Part shown: positions 54,944-64,000 of the stretch, one piece after another | Position numbering within the stretch: position 1 is the stretch's first letter | Layout: each line of letters starts with the position of its first letter | From: Sulfuritalea sp. | GTDB lineage: Bacteria; Pseudomonadota; Gammaproteobacteria; Burkholderiales; Rhodocyclaceae | Direction of reading: 5' to 3' | Length of the DNA: 64,000 bases | NCBI GenBank assembly: GCA_023229685.1 | Contig: JALNYT010000004.1 | Span: forward strand, 124,001-188,000 | The notes under the pieces: model-generated | The model's input: the letters and a program-made list of their open reading frames with translations, nothing else | Told to the model about the DNA's origin: nothing | Database searches by the model: none | Translations under genes and position numbers: made by a program

Positions 54944-56083
54944 TCAGATCTGCGTGAGGGTGAGGGAACGCCGGAAACGCGCCAGCGCCAGGGCGAAGAA
55001 GACGGCGCCGATGACGGCGATGCCCACGAAGTCGCGCCAGACCACTTCGAACCCGGCGCCGCGGTAGAGGATGGCCTGGGCCAGGCGGACGAAGTAGGTG
55101 GTGGGGGCGGCGAGCATGATGTCCTGAATGATCTGCGGCATGCTCTCGCGCGGCGTGACGCCGCCGGAGAGCATCTGCAGCGGAATGATGGTGAGGATGA
55201 ACAGCAGGCCGAACTGGGGCATGGAGCGCGCGATGGTGCCGAGAAAGATGCCGATCGATCCCGCCGAAAACAGGTAGACCGCCGAACCGCAGAGGAACAG
55301 CGGAATCGACCCGGTGATGGTCACGCCGAGCACGCCCTGCACCACCACCAGCAGCGCGAACGTGGTGCAGAGCAGTACCGCCAGGCCATTGGCCCAGATC
55401 TTGGCGACCATGATCTGGACCGGGGTCAGCGGCATCACCAGCAGGTGCTCGAGCGTACCGTGCTCGCGTTCGCGGATGAAGGCGGCGCCGACCAGGATGA
55501 TGGTGATCATGTTGACCAGGTTGATCACTTCCATGACGCCGCCGAACCAGTAGCTGATCAGGTTTGGGTTGAAGCGCACGCGGGTGGCGAGTTGGATCGG
55601 TGGTTCGCTGCCCTCGCGCCGGCCGGTCAGGTATTCGTTGAGCTCGCCGGCGAAGATGCTCTGGATGTAGCCGGCGCCGATGAAGGACTGCGCCATCTGG
55701 GTGGCGTCGATGTTCAGCTGGATCGCCGGCCGATGGCCGGCGGCCAGGTCGCGCTGGAAGTTGGCGGGAATGACGATGGCGAAGGTGACCTGCCCGTGGT
55801 CCATGACACGGTCCATGTCCTTGAACTCGATCAGCCTTGGCGGCTTGAAGTGGGGCGGCGTCAGGGCGCCGATCAGGCGCTGCGACAGCGGCGAGCGGTC
55901 CTCGTCGACCACGGCAACCGGCGCGTTGCGCAGTTCCTGGGAGACGCCCTTGGCGGCGCTGTAGATGGCGCCGGTGAAGGCCCAGACGATCAGCACCAGC
56001 AGCGCCTTGTCGGCCCAGAGGCTGCGCAGTTCCTTGACGCCGAGGCGGTAGATGTTGGCCAGGCTGCTGTTGCCCATGGTCAC
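54944..56083 (-). CDS. ABC-2 type transporter permease (YhhJ-like)
   Basis: A 379-residue inner-membrane protein with one N-terminal helix, a large periplasmic domain, and five C-terminal helices including VINLVNMITIILVGAAFIREREHGTLEHLLVMPLTPVQIM. This is the ABC-2 pattern of YhhJ/YbhR. It overlaps RbbA by 4 bases and completes a HlyD-RbbA-YhhJ export set. Substrate unknown. Confidence 0.92.
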   Translation of the reverse strand: MTMGNSSLANIYRLGVKELRSLWADKALLVLIVWAFTGAIYSAAKGVSQELRNAPVAVVDEDRSPLSQRLIGALTPPHFKPPRLIEFKDMDRVMDHGQVTFAIVIPANFQRDLAAGHRPAIQLNIDATQMAQSFIGAGYIQSIFAGELNEYLTGRREGSEPPIQLATRVRFNPNLISYWFGGVMEVINLVNMITIILVGAAFIREREHGTLEHLLVMPLTPVQIMVAKIWANGLAVLLCTTFALLVVVQGVLGVTITGSIPLFLCGSAVYLFSAGSIGIFLGTIARSMPQFGLLFILTIIPLQMLSGGVTPRESMPQIIQDIMLAAPTTYFVRLAQAILYRGAGFEVVWRDFVGIAVIGAVFFALALARFRRSLTLTQI

Positions 56084-58827
56084 TTTTCCTGCTTGGACAG
56101 CAGCGCCACGGAAATCGCCGTCAGCGCGGGAATGAACGCGGCCAGGGCGGCGAACTGCACGGTGAGGTCGGAAAAGACCAGCGCCTTGGTGAACACGCCG
56201 CGGCAGAGCACGAGGTAATACGAGGCCGGGAAGAACTGGCCGATCCAGTAAGCGGGGCCCTGCAGCGAGTCCACCGGCGTGGTCAGGCCGGAGAACTGCA
56301 CCGTCGGCAGCATGGTCAGGATCGCGGTGCCGAACAGCGCGGCGATCTGGGTGCGGGTGAAGGTGGACATCAGCAGCCCGATGCTGGTGGTGGTGGTCAC
56401 ATAGAGCAGGGTGCCGAGCGTCAGCACCGCCAGGCTGCCCTTGATCGGCACCTCGAAGATGAACACCGCCTGCAGGATCAGGATGAAGAAGCTCAGCATG
56501 GCGACCGCGACGTAAGGCAGTTGCTTGCCGAGGAGGAATTCGAGCCGGCCGAGCGGCGTGACGTAGAAGTTGGTGATCGAGCCGAGCTCCTTTTCGCGCA
56601 CCACACCCAGCGCCGTCATGATCGCCGGGATGAAGATCAGCAGCAGCGGCAGCATGGCCGGCACCATGGCGTAGATGCTGCGGAAGTCCTGGTTGTAGCG
56701 GTAGCGCAGGGCGATTTCCGTGGGCATCAGTTCGGGCGCGGTGCCGGTGGCTTCGGTCGCCAGCGCGACGATGTACTCGCTGTGCATGCCCCGCAGGTAG
56801 CCGCGCGCGGTTTCGCCGCGGAAGGGCATGGCGCCATCGACCCAGACGCCGATCTCGGGATGGCGGCCGAGGCGCAGGTCGCGCCCGTAGTTGGGCGGAA
56901 TCTCGATCGCCACCGCGAGTTCGCCGTTGTTCATGCGTCGGTCCAACTCGGCCTGGTCGCGGATCGCCGGATGGTGGACGAAGTAGCGCGAGCCGGCGAT
57001 GTTGTCGATGTAGGCGCGGGACTCGGGCGACTGGTCGCGGTCGAGCGCGGCGAAGCGCAGGTTCTCCACGTCCATCGAGACGCCGAAGCCGAGCACAAAC
57101 ATCAGCACCACCGAACCCATCAGCGCCACCGCAAGGCGAATCGGGTCGCGCAGCAGTTCCAGCGCTTCGCGGTGCGAAATGCTGAGCATGCGGGCCAGGC
57201 TAAAGCCGGCGGACTCCGGCGCCTTGCCCGTCGCAGCGGCCGTCGCCGCGGGCGCAACAGGCGTGGTGCTCGCGGCCTCGGCGCGCGATGCCTGCCCCGC
57301 TTCCTCCAGATAGGCGATGAAGGCCTCCTCCAGGCTGGCGGCGCCCTTGACGGCGCGCAGCTCCGCCGGCGTGCCGCTGGCCAGCACGCGGCCCTCGTCC
57401 ATCAGCGCGACGCGGTCGCAATGCTCGGCCTCGTTCATGAAGTGGGTGGAGATGAAGATGGTCACCCCCTGCTCGCGCGACAGTTTCACCAGCAGGGCCC
57501 AGAAATGATCGCGGGCGATCGGATCGACGCCCGAGGTGGGCTCGTCGAGGATCAGCAGCTTCGGCTCGTGCACCACGGCCACCGCAAGCGACAGGCGCTG
57601 GCGGATGCCCAGCGGCAGGCCGGCGGCGGGCATGTCGGCGTAGGGACCGAGGCCGAAGCTTGCCGACAACTCGGCACAGCGCGGGCCGACACGCTGCGGC
57701 GGCAAGTGGAACAGCCGCGCGTGCAGGTCGAGGTTCTGCGCCACCGTCAGCTCGCCGTAGAGCGAGAATGCCTGCGACATGTAGCCGACCTGCTTGCGTG
57801 TTTCCAGGTTGCCGGCTTTCACCTCGCGGCCGAACAGGAGCGCGCGGCCTTCCTTGGGCGGCAGCAGGCCGGTGAGCATTTTCATCGTGGTGGTCTTGCC
57901 GCAGCCGTTGGGGCCGAGGAAGCCGAAGATCTCGCCGCGGGCGATGCTGAAGCTGACGTGGTCCACCGCGGTGAAGTCGCCGAAGCGCTCGGTCAGGCCC
58001 TCGGCTTCGATGGCCCAGCCATCGCCCTCGTCGACGCGCGGCGGGATCACCAGGACATGGTGTTCGCGGCGACGCTCTTCCGGCAGCAGGCGGATGAAGG
58101 CTTCTTCCAGCGTCGCGCCGCCGGTGTGCGTTTTGAGTGCCGCCGCCGTGCCGGTGCCGACGATCCGGCCGGCGTCCATCGCCACCAGCCAGTCGAAGCG
58201 CTCGGCCTCCTCCATGTAGGCCGTCGCCACCAGCACGCTCATGCCGGGGCGGCGGGCGCGCAGGCCGGCGATCAGCGCCCAGAACTGGCGCCGCGACAAG
58301 GGATCGACGCCGGTGGTGGGCTCGTCGAGGATCAGCAGGTCCGGGTCGTGGATCAGGGCGCAACAGAGGCCGAGCTTCTGCTTCATGCCGCCCGAGAGCT
58401 TGGCGGCCGACCGTTCGCGGAAGGGTGCGAGGCCGGTGGCGGCGAGCAGCTCGTCGATGCGGGCGCTGCGCTCGGCGCGGTCCTGGCCGAACAGGCGGCC
58501 GAAGAAATCCACGTTCTCTTCCACCGACAGGGTCTGGTAGAGGTTTCTGCCCAGGCCCTGCGGCATGTAGGCAATGCGGGGCTGGACCTTGTCGCGGAAG
58601 CGCCGGTCGCGCAGATCGCCGCCGAAGACCTCGATGCGGCCGGTCTGCGCCTTGCGCGCACCCGCCACCAGTGCGAGCAGCGAGGACTTGCCGACGCCGT
58701 CGGGGCCGATCAGGCCGACCATCACACCGCCGGGCAGCTCGAGGTCGACCCTCTCCAGGGCGGTCACCTCGCCGTAGCGCAAACCCACCCCCGTCAGGCG
58801 GGCGACCAGGGGTGCGGCTTCGGCCAT
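56080..58827 (-). CDS. rbbA: RbbA-type fused ABC ATPase/permease
   Basis: A 915-residue protein with two ATPase domains and a C-terminal ABC-2 permease. Domain 1 has GPDGVGKSS, LSGGMKQKLGL and LLILDEPTTGVDP. Domain 2 (near residue 300) has GPNGCGKTT and LPLGIRQRLSLAVAV, then LLILDEPTSGVDP. The permease half begins near residue 560 and has a large periplasmic loop. RbbA was named for ribosome-associated ATPase activity, but the operon with HlyD and YhhJ points to export. Confidence 0.95.
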   Translation of the reverse strand: MAEAAPLVARLTGVGLRYGEVTALERVDLELPGGVMVGLIGPDGVGKSSLLALVAGARKAQTGRIEVFGGDLRDRRFRDKVQPRIAYMPQGLGRNLYQTLSVEENVDFFGRLFGQDRAERSARIDELLAATGLAPFRERSAAKLSGGMKQKLGLCCALIHDPDLLILDEPTTGVDPLSRRQFWALIAGLRARRPGMSVLVATAYMEEAERFDWLVAMDAGRIVGTGTAAALKTHTGGATLEEAFIRLLPEERRREHHVLVIPPRVDEGDGWAIEAEGLTERFGDFTAVDHVSFSIARGEIFGFLGPNGCGKTTTMKMLTGLLPPKEGRALLFGREVKAGNLETRKQVGYMSQAFSLYGELTVAQNLDLHARLFHLPPQRVGPRCAELSASFGLGPYADMPAAGLPLGIRQRLSLAVAVVHEPKLLILDEPTSGVDPIARDHFWALLVKLSREQGVTIFISTHFMNEAEHCDRVALMDEGRVLASGTPAELRAVKGAASLEEAFIAYLEEAGQASRAEAASTTPVAPAATAAATGKAPESAGFSLARMLSISHREALELLRDPIRLAVALMGSVVLMFVLGFGVSMDVENLRFAALDRDQSPESRAYIDNIAGSRYFVHHPAIRDQAELDRRMNNGELAVAIEIPPNYGRDLRLGRHPEIGVWVDGAMPFRGETARGYLRGMHSEYIVALATEATGTAPELMPTEIALRYRYNQDFRSIYAMVPAMLPLLLIFIPAIMTALGVVREKELGSITNFYVTPLGRLEFLLGKQLPYVAVAMLSFFILILQAVFIFEVPIKGSLAVLTLGTLLYVTTTTSIGLLMSTFTRTQIAALFGTAILTMLPTVQFSGLTTPVDSLQGPAYWIGQFFPASYYLVLCRGVFTKALVFSDLTVQFAALAAFIPALTAISVALLSKQEK

Positions 58828-58830
58828 ATT

Positions 58831-59811
58831 TTATTTCGTCGTCAGCGCGGGCGGCCAGGCGACGCCGGGATCGGTGAGGACGTAGGCCACGCCCGGCATG
58901 CCGGGCTTAGCCAGGTCGACGTGGGCGGCCAGCCATTCGGCATCGACCTTGACCTTGACGCGGAACATCAGCTTCTCGCGTTCGCTGCGGGTTTCCACTT
59001 CCTTGGGCGTGAACTGCGAGCGCGGCGCGACGAACACCACCTTGGCCGGAATCGGCTGGCCGGGCAGCGCATCCAGCGCGATGCGCGCCGGGCTGCCCAG
59101 CGCCACCTTGCCGGCTTCGGCGGTCGGCAGGTAGATCGAGACATAGACATCTGTCATATCGAGCAGCGTAAGGATCTTGCCGCCGCCGGCGATGACTTCG
59201 CCGGGCTCGGCGAGGCGGTAGAGCACTCGCCCGCCGAGTGGTGCCTTGATCGTGGCGTCGTTCAGCGCCACGCGCAGCGCGTCCACCCGCGCGACCGCTG
59301 CCGAGACCGATGCACCGCCCTCGCTGACCTTGCTGCGGGCCGCGGCCAAGCCGGCATCCGCCGCCTGCAGGGCGCTCTGATCGCGGTCCAGGCGGTCGCC
59401 GGTGACAAAGCCCTGCTTCACCAGCTGGCCGGTGCGATCGAGCGTGGCTTTGGCCAGCGTCCGTTGGGTGCCGGCGCTGGCCACGCCGGCCTGGCTTTGC
59501 TGCATCGAAGCGTGGGCCTGGCGCACCTGGGCTTCGGCGGCACGCAACTGGGCGCGGAGGTCCTCGGCATCGAGTTCGGCGACGATCTGGCCGGCGCCCA
59601 CGTTGTCGCCCTCGCGGGCGCGGACGGCAGCGAGGCGACCCGGCACCTTGGTGGCGACGTCCACTTCGGTCGCTTCGAGGCGGCCGTTGCCCGAGGTAAT
59701 GCCCGGCGGCAAAGAGGCTTTGCTGTTGTATTTGAGCAGCAGGAAGATTCCGCCCGCCAGCGCCAGTAGCAGCGCGACGGCGAGTGAACGGCTAAGGACG
59801 CGGGATTTCAT
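58831..59811 (-). CDS. HlyD/YhiI-type membrane fusion protein
   Basis: A 326-residue periplasmic adaptor with an N-terminal anchor (VLSRSLAVALLLALAGGIFLLLKY), a lipoyl half-site TEVDVATKVPGRLAAVRAREGDNVGAGQIVAELDAEDL, a long coiled-coil hairpin (residues about 85-180) and the second lipoyl half DATIKAPLGGRVLYRLAEPGEVIAGGG. It links RbbA-YhhJ to an outer-membrane channel, not encoded here. The ATG at 59809-59811 follows GGAG by 6 bases. Confidence 0.93.
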   Translation of the reverse strand: MKSRVLSRSLAVALLLALAGGIFLLLKYNSKASLPPGITSGNGRLEATEVDVATKVPGRLAAVRAREGDNVGAGQIVAELDAEDLRAQLRAAEAQVRQAHASMQQSQAGVASAGTQRTLAKATLDRTGQLVKQGFVTGDRLDRDQSALQAADAGLAAARSKVSEGGASVSAAVARVDALRVALNDATIKAPLGGRVLYRLAEPGEVIAGGGKILTLLDMTDVYVSIYLPTAEAGKVALGSPARIALDALPGQPIPAKVVFVAPRSQFTPKEVETRSEREKLMFRVKVKVDAEWLAAHVDLAKPGMPGVAYVLTDPGVAWPPALTTK

Positions 59812-59902
59812 TCGGAACTCCAAACCATCGCCCCTGGAGACAGGCGGGTACACACAGCATTATAGAAAGCTTTGCTTCATTCCAATGACAATTCTCGCCG
59901 CC

Positions 59903-59927
59903 GAAGAGTCGGCGTCGGCGCTACGGT
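59903..59927 (+). repeat. Short dispersed repeat, copy 5
   Basis: GAAGAGTCGGCGTCGGCGCT followed by ACGGT, between the adaptor gene start and the YaiI/YqxD stop. Confidence 0.65.
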
Positions 59928-59947
59928 GATAACGGTAGATCCTTCTG

Positions 59948-60403
59948 TCAGAGGGGCTTGCGGCGCCTGGCGATGAAGCGGTCGAGCTGATTGGCGAAGC
60001 TCTGCCGATCGGCATGGCTGAAAGCCGGCGGCCCGCCGGTGTCGACGCCGGTGCTGCGCAGGGTGTCCATGAAGTTGCGCATGTCGAGCAACTGGCGGAT
60101 GTTCTCGGCGCTGTACAACTCGCCGCGCGGGTTGAGGGCGAAGGCCTGCTTCTCGATCACCAGCGCGGCCAGCGGGATGTCGGCGGTGATCACCAGGTCT
60201 CCCGCCGCCGCCTGTTCGACGATGTGGCTGTCGGCCACGTCGAAACCCTGCGCCACCTGCACCACGCGAATGTACGGCGAGGGCGGCACGCGCAGCCACT
60301 GGTTGGCGACCAGGATCACCGGCAGCGCATGCCGCGCGGCGGCCCGGTAGAGGATTTCCTTGATGGCGCCGGGGCAGGCATCGGCATCGACCCAGATCTG
60401 CAT
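59948..60403 (-). CDS. YaiI/YqxD family protein (DUF188)
   Basis: A 151-residue protein beginning MQIWVDADACPGAIKEIL, the hallmark of the YaiI/YqxD family, with GDLVITADIPLAALVIEK and NPRGELYSAENI. It has a PIN-like nuclease fold pattern of conserved Asp residues; the function is not established. Nothing in the neighbourhood indicates a role. Confidence 0.93.
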   Translation of the reverse strand: MQIWVDADACPGAIKEILYRAAARHALPVILVANQWLRVPPSPYIRVVQVAQGFDVADSHIVEQAAAGDLVITADIPLAALVIEKQAFALNPRGELYSAENIRQLLDMRNFMDTLRSTGVDTGGPPAFSHADRQSFANQLDRFIARRRKPL

Positions 60404-60470
60404 AATGTCGTTATTGATTCACAATATTCAATTATGTGCCCGCCGGAGGCGGGGACGGTATCCTAGCGAT

Positions 60471-61229
60471 ATGAGCGAAGCCGTTTCCCTGCCGCCCGAC
60501 CACCTCGCCGCGCTTGCTGCGCCTGACTTGCAGCGGCTTGCTGCGCGCATGGCGCAGGATGCCTTCACGCGCATTTTCCGCCTGACGCTCGAAGGCGACG
60601 CAGCGGCAGTGGAGGCGGCCGTGGCCGAAATCGAGCGCCTCGCGAAGAACTGGGCGCGCGCGGCGGACGGCGAGGACGCGCGTTCGCTACGCCTCGCCCT
60701 GCTGGTGGCCGGCATCGACCAGTGGGGCCTGGCCTGGTGCCAGGCGTTTCACCTCACCGCGATTCCCGGTATCAGCGCCTTGCTCGGCGCCCTGCGCAAC
60801 GGTCTCGATGGCGCGGAGGACGCGCGCTTCCAGCGGCAGTTCGCCGCGATCGCACAAGCCGAGTGCGATGCCATCGACTTCAAGATGGAACTCCGGCGCA
60901 ACATCCATCTTGCACTGTGGCACGCCATGATCGCCTGCGACGACCGGGACGAGGCGCTGGCCATCCTCGCCGCGCTGGGCGGCATGCTGGCGGCGCTGGT
61001 CACGCAGATGCCGACGCTGGGCTGGCGACTGGTGGCCGATGCGCTGGCGACCATCCAGTTGCGTTGCTTGAGCGAGGCCGCGGCAAGCACGGAACTGGCG
61101 CGGGAAACCAACGCGGCGCTGTTCACCGCCCTGCGCCAAGACCTGCCGCGCGAAATCTCCGAGCCGATGTTCGCCCACGCCAATCAGGCGGTCATCGCCT
61201 GGCAGCGCTCGCGGCGCACGATGCATTAG
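60471..61229 (+). CDS. Unknown protein, Ala-rich helical
   Basis: A 252-residue, almost all-helical protein (MSEAVSLPPDHLAALAAPDL, later LRLALLVAGIDQWGLAWCQAF and RRNIHLALWHAMIACDD). No signal peptide, membrane helix or recognised domain. GC-rich codon use like its neighbours supports coding. The ATG at 60471 is chosen as the first in a region free of the divergent gene. It converges on the ornithine cyclodeaminase-family gene. Confidence 0.72.
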   Translation: MSEAVSLPPDHLAALAAPDLQRLAARMAQDAFTRIFRLTLEGDAAAVEAAVAEIERLAKNWARAADGEDARSLRLALLVAGIDQWGLAWCQAFHLTAIPGISALLGALRNGLDGAEDARFQRQFAAIAQAECDAIDFKMELRRNIHLALWHAMIACDDRDEALAILAALGGMLAALVTQMPTLGWRLVADALATIQLRCLSEAAASTELARETNAALFTALRQDLPREISEPMFAHANQAVIAWQRSRRTMH

Positions 61230-61244
61230 TCTGCCGGCGGAGGC

Positions 61245-62186
61245 CTATTTCACGGCCGTGACCGCGTCATACACCAGCCGCGCCGCGACGGCGTCCTCGG
61301 CCGCCTGGCCGAGCGCCTTGAAGATCACGGTGACGCCGGCCGGAACCGTTGCCTTGCCGGCCAGCACCTCGCCGATCTCGCATTGCACGCGGGCGCCGGA
61401 GAGAATCACGTCGCCCGACTCGGTCTCGGCGGCAAGCCGGTGGTCGGCGATGACATAGTTGGCCATCGCTTCGTCGTCCAGCTCGCGCCATCCGGGGCGC
61501 GGTGCGCCCACCGCATGCACCAGCGCGCCGGGCTTGAGCCAGCGGCCCATGAGCACCGGCGTGCTGGCGTTGGTGACCGTCACCACGATGTCGGCATTGC
61601 GCACCGCGCTCTCGGCGTCGGGGCTGGCGGTGCCGTCGATGTCGGCGGCGCAGCGTTCGGCGTTGGCGCGGGTGGGGCTCCAGATGCGGATATCGCGGAT
61701 CGGTACGACCGCGCGCAGAGCCAGTGCGTGGCTGCGTGCCAGGGCGCCGGAGCCGAGTATGGCGATGCGCTTCGGCTGCGAGTCGCGCAGCGCGCGGGTG
61801 GCCACGGCGGAGACCGCGGCGGTGCGCAGTTCGGTCAGCCAGGTGGCGTCCATCACGGCCAGCGGGACGCCGGTTAGCGGATCGAGCAGCAGCAGGGTGG
61901 CGATCATGGTCGGCAGCCCGCGCGCGACATTGTCCGGCACCTGGGTGATCAGCTTGGTCACCAGCGCATCCCCGGCCAGCGCCGGCTTGACGAAAAGCAG
62001 GCTGCCGGGGCCGGGCAGTTCCATCACGGTGCGCAGGGGCTGGACCACGCGGCCGGCGGACAGATCGATCAGCACCCGCTCGATCGCGGGCAGCAGGACG
62101 TCGAGCGAGAGATGCCGGCGCACCGTGGCATCGTCGATCAGCAGGGGAAGGTTGCATGCAACGTTTGCGATTGGAGGATGGATCAT
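61245..62186 (-). CDS. Ornithine cyclodeaminase / mu-crystallin family protein
   Basis: A 313-residue NAD-dependent enzyme with LAGDALVTKLITQVPDN, LTELRTAAVSAVATRAL, the Rossmann motif IAILGSGALARSHALALRAV and DIVVTVTNASTPVLMG. Family members include ornithine cyclodeaminase, ketimine reductases and alanine dehydrogenases, so the reaction cannot be fixed. The ATG at 62184-62186 is preferred over an upstream alternative at 62219. Confidence 0.88.
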   Translation of the reverse strand: MIHPPIANVACNLPLLIDDATVRRHLSLDVLLPAIERVLIDLSAGRVVQPLRTVMELPGPGSLLFVKPALAGDALVTKLITQVPDNVARGLPTMIATLLLLDPLTGVPLAVMDATWLTELRTAAVSAVATRALRDSQPKRIAILGSGALARSHALALRAVVPIRDIRIWSPTRANAERCAADIDGTASPDAESAVRNADIVVTVTNASTPVLMGRWLKPGALVHAVGAPRPGWRELDDEAMANYVIADHRLAAETESGDVILSGARVQCEIGEVLAGKATVPAGVTVIFKALGQAAEDAVAARLVYDAVTAVK

Positions 62187-62283
62187 GGCGGAAAATTGAC
62201 TCCGGTCTGGGGCCGCCATGCTACCTCGTCGGCGCGGGATGCATTAGGATGCGCCTTTGGAAACCTGATTCGCGGAGAAAGAT

Positions 62284-62535
62284 ATGAAAAAATTGTCGCT
62301 TGAACTGCATGCGGAGCTGGAAATTCCCGACGATTGGGAACTGGTCGAGCATTCTGCCGGCATCTACGTGCTGAAAATTGGCGACCGCTTTGTCGATTTC
62401 GACATCACGCCGCTGGTCACCACCTCCACCGCGCCGGATGCCACCTGGAGCGACGAAGACGAGAAGTTCACCGACGAGATTCTCGACATGGTGACCGGAC
62501 TCGATTCGAAAATGGAAATTACCTACCTCCAGTAG
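62284..62535 (+). CDS. Small acidic protein of unknown function
   Basis: An 83-residue acidic protein (MKKLSLELHAELEIPDDWEL and DEDEKFTDEILDMVTGLD). No signal peptide or membrane helix. GGAGAAAGAT precedes the ATG, which is good support for translation. It lies 32 bases before the cytochrome gene and may be co-transcribed with it. I do not recognise the family. Confidence 0.78.
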   Translation: MKKLSLELHAELEIPDDWELVEHSAGIYVLKIGDRFVDFDITPLVTTSTAPDATWSDEDEKFTDEILDMVTGLDSKMEITYLQ

Positions 62536-62567
62536 TTGCCGCAGCAATTCAGCCCGGGAGAAATGCC

Positions 62568-62861
62568 ATGCGTATCGTGATGCCACTGCTGTGCCTGCTG
62601 CTTTCCCTGCCGATCCAGGCCGCGGGCGATCCCAAACTGGGCAAGCCGCTGCACGACAAGCAGTGCGTGGCCTGTCACGTCAAGTTGCAGGGTGGTGACG
62701 GCTCCGCCATGTACACGCGCAAGCCGCGCCTGATCAACAATGCGGTGGCGCTGGGCCAGCGTGTCGCGGCCTGCAGTTCGCAGACCAATGCCGGCTGGTT
62801 TCCCGAGGACGAAGCCAACGTCGCCGCCTGGCTCAACCAGACCTACTACAAGTTCAAGTAG
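62568..62861 (+). CDS. Small c-type cytochrome
   Basis: A 97-residue protein with a signal peptide (MRIVMPLLCLLLSLPIQAAG) and a heme c motif, CVACH, at residues 33-37. The remainder is short (DEANVAAWLNQTYYKF at the end), so it is a minimal class I-type cytochrome. The sixth ligand may be the Met in SAMYTRK; this is unsure. GGGAGAAATGCC precedes the ATG. A partner oxidase or dehydrogenase is not nearby. Confidence 0.88.
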   Translation: MRIVMPLLCLLLSLPIQAAGDPKLGKPLHDKQCVACHVKLQGGDGSAMYTRKPRLINNAVALGQRVAACSSQTNAGWFPEDEANVAAWLNQTYYKFK

Positions 62862-62922
62862 GCGGAATCCTGCGCCACCTCGAAGCAAGTCCCCCTGAGG
62901 GACGCGAGACCGCGGCGCACTG

Positions 62923-63900
62923 ATGCTCGCCTACATAATCCGCCGCCTGCTGTATGCGATTCCGATCCTGATCGGCGTGAACCTGTTGACCTTCGCGCTG
63001 TTCTTCGTGGTGAATACGCCGGACGACATGGCGCGCATGCAACTCGGCGTCAAGCGCGTGACGCCGGAGGCGATCCAGAAGTGGAAGGCGGAGCGCGGCT
63101 ACGACAAACCGCTGCTGTGGAACGCGACGGCGGCGGGTAGCGCGGCGCTGACCGACACGATCTTCTTCAGCAAGTCGGTGCGCATGTTCGCCGGCGATTT
63201 CGGCCGCGCCGACGATGGCCGCGACATCGCGCGCGAGATCGGCGACCGCATGGGACCGAGCTTGGCGATTGCGCTGCCGACCTTCGTCCTCGGCCTGTTC
63301 GTGGCGATTTCGTTCGCGCTGCTGCTGGTGTTCTTTCGCGCCACGGCACTGGACTTTGGCGGCGTGGTGCTGTGCGTGGCGATGATGTCGATCTCCGGGC
63401 TGTTCTACATCATCGGCGGCCAGTGGCTGGTGTCCAAGGTCTGGCACCTGGTGCCGATCTCGGGCTACAGCGGGGGCCTCGACGCCGCGAAGTTCCTGAT
63501 CCTGCCGGTGATCATCGGCGTGATCGGCGGCATCGGCAGCTCGGCGCGCTGGTATCGCACCATCTTTCTCGAAGAGATCACCCGCGACTATGTGCGCACC
63601 GCGCGCGCCAAGGGCCTGCCCGAGCGCGTGGTGCTGTTCCGCCATGTGCTGCGCAATGCAATGATTCCGATCCTCACTGGCGTCGTGGTGGTGATCCCTA
63701 GCCTGTTCATGGGCAGCTTGCTGACCGAATCCTTCTTCGGCATACCCGGGCTGGGCAGCTACACCATCGACGCCATCAACGCGCAGGATTTTGCCGTGGT
63801 GCGCTCGATGGTCTTCATCGGTTCGGTGCTGTACATCTTCGGCCTGCTGCTGACCGACGTGTCCTACACGCTGGCTGATCCGCGGGTGAGGCTGCAATGA
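62923..63900 (+). CDS. Dipeptide/oligopeptide ABC transporter permease (DppB-like)
   Basis: A 325-residue permease with the DppB start MLAYIIRRLLYAIPILIGVNLLTF, a periplasmic insert, and the EAA loop region DYVRTARAKGLPERVVLFRHVLRNAMIPILT. The ending LLTDVSYTLADPRVRLQ is also typical. dppC would be expected next, but the window ends after a CACAGAG repeat. Confidence 0.92.
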   Translation: MLAYIIRRLLYAIPILIGVNLLTFALFFVVNTPDDMARMQLGVKRVTPEAIQKWKAERGYDKPLLWNATAAGSAALTDTIFFSKSVRMFAGDFGRADDGRDIAREIGDRMGPSLAIALPTFVLGLFVAISFALLLVFFRATALDFGGVVLCVAMMSISGLFYIIGGQWLVSKVWHLVPISGYSGGLDAAKFLILPVIIGVIGGIGSSARWYRTIFLEEITRDYVRTARAKGLPERVVLFRHVLRNAMIPILTGVVVVIPSLFMGSLLTESFFGIPGLGSYTIDAINAQDFAVVRSMVFIGSVLYIFGLLLTDVSYTLADPRVRLQ

Positions 63901-63917
63901 AGGACACTAAACCGTCA

Positions 63918-63989
63918 GCCACAGAGGACACAGAGGGCACAGAGAGAAGCTTGACAGTTTTCCTCTGTGTTCTCTGTGTCCTCTGTGGC
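63918..63989. repeat. CACAGAG inverted repeat, copy 4
   Basis: GCCACAGAGGACACAGAGGG (from 63918) and CCTCTGTGTTCTCTGTGTC then CTCTGTGGC (to 63989) form a 72-base inverted element with a short spacer. It lies 17 bases after the permease stop. Confidence 0.9.
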
Positions 63990-64000
63990 CAAAAAGGGTT

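Noticed and set aside
56521..59769. A 1,082-codon open frame on the plus strand opposite the RbbA/HlyD genes
   Set aside because: It is antisense to clearly recognised genes; high GC content leaves long mirrored frames free of stops. It has no conserved motif.

Overview
This 64 kb window is GC-rich, densely packed bacterial chromosome. Gene content and order point to a betaproteobacterium, most likely Rhodocyclales or a close relative (inference): exbB-exbD-lpxK-kdsB-adk order, aceK next to icd, argD-argF-argG, a DUF2788 protein, paired pyrophosphate-type phosphofructokinases with a membrane pyrophosphatase, and a long beta-oxidation/liv cluster. No tRNA, rRNA or CRISPR array was seen.

Layout. 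0-8 kb: glyoxylate-bypass control (5' end of aceA with a palindrome-rich control region, rraA, clpA-clpS, a cold-shock gene, icd divergent from its kinase/phosphatase aceK, then rluE). 8-14.7 kb: a small exported Ala/Pro/Lys-rich protein, DUF192, slyX, sodB (promoter overlapping an IscR-like palindrome), xseA, then exbB-exbD-lpxK-Trm112-like-kdsB. 14.7-22 kb: adk, two phosphofructokinases facing each other, a K+-independent H+-pyrophosphatase and gamma-glutamyltransferase. 22-33 kb: murJ, rpsT, an orphan ParA ATPase, argD-argF-argG, ppnP, yajQ, a class I amidotransferase, a CoA-type Nudix hydrolase, a CobD-like membrane protein and a thiolase.

33-38 kb is accessory DNA: an aldo-keto reductase, a probable toxin-antitoxin-like pair, then four minus-strand gene cassettes, each followed by an attC-like site, with a fifth attC-like site at the far end and no integrase gene in the window. 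This is a CALIN-type array (cluster of attC sites lacking an integron integrase). Two cassette proteins carry HEPN-type RX4H motifs and one is an HNH protein.

38-53.4 kb is one long minus-strand block of about 15 kb: a branched-chain-type ABC importer (livK, livH, livM, livG, livF) followed by a fused hydratase/dehydrogenase, thiolase, SDR, PaaI-type thioesterase, MDR oxidoreductase, APH-like phosphotransferase, acyl-CoA dehydrogenase and acyl-CoA ligase. Together they could import a carboxylic acid, activate it and beta-oxidise it; the substrate is unknown. 53.7-64 kb holds an RbgA-type GTPase, an S4 protein, an RbbA-type export system, YaiI/YqxD, an ornithine cyclodeaminase-family enzyme, a small c-type cytochrome and a dipeptide-type permease.

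Two dispersed repeat families run through the right half: a 72-120 bp inverted element built from CACAGAG units (four copies), and a short element of about 25 bp sharing the core GTCGGCGCTGGCGCTACGG (six copies, one inside livM).
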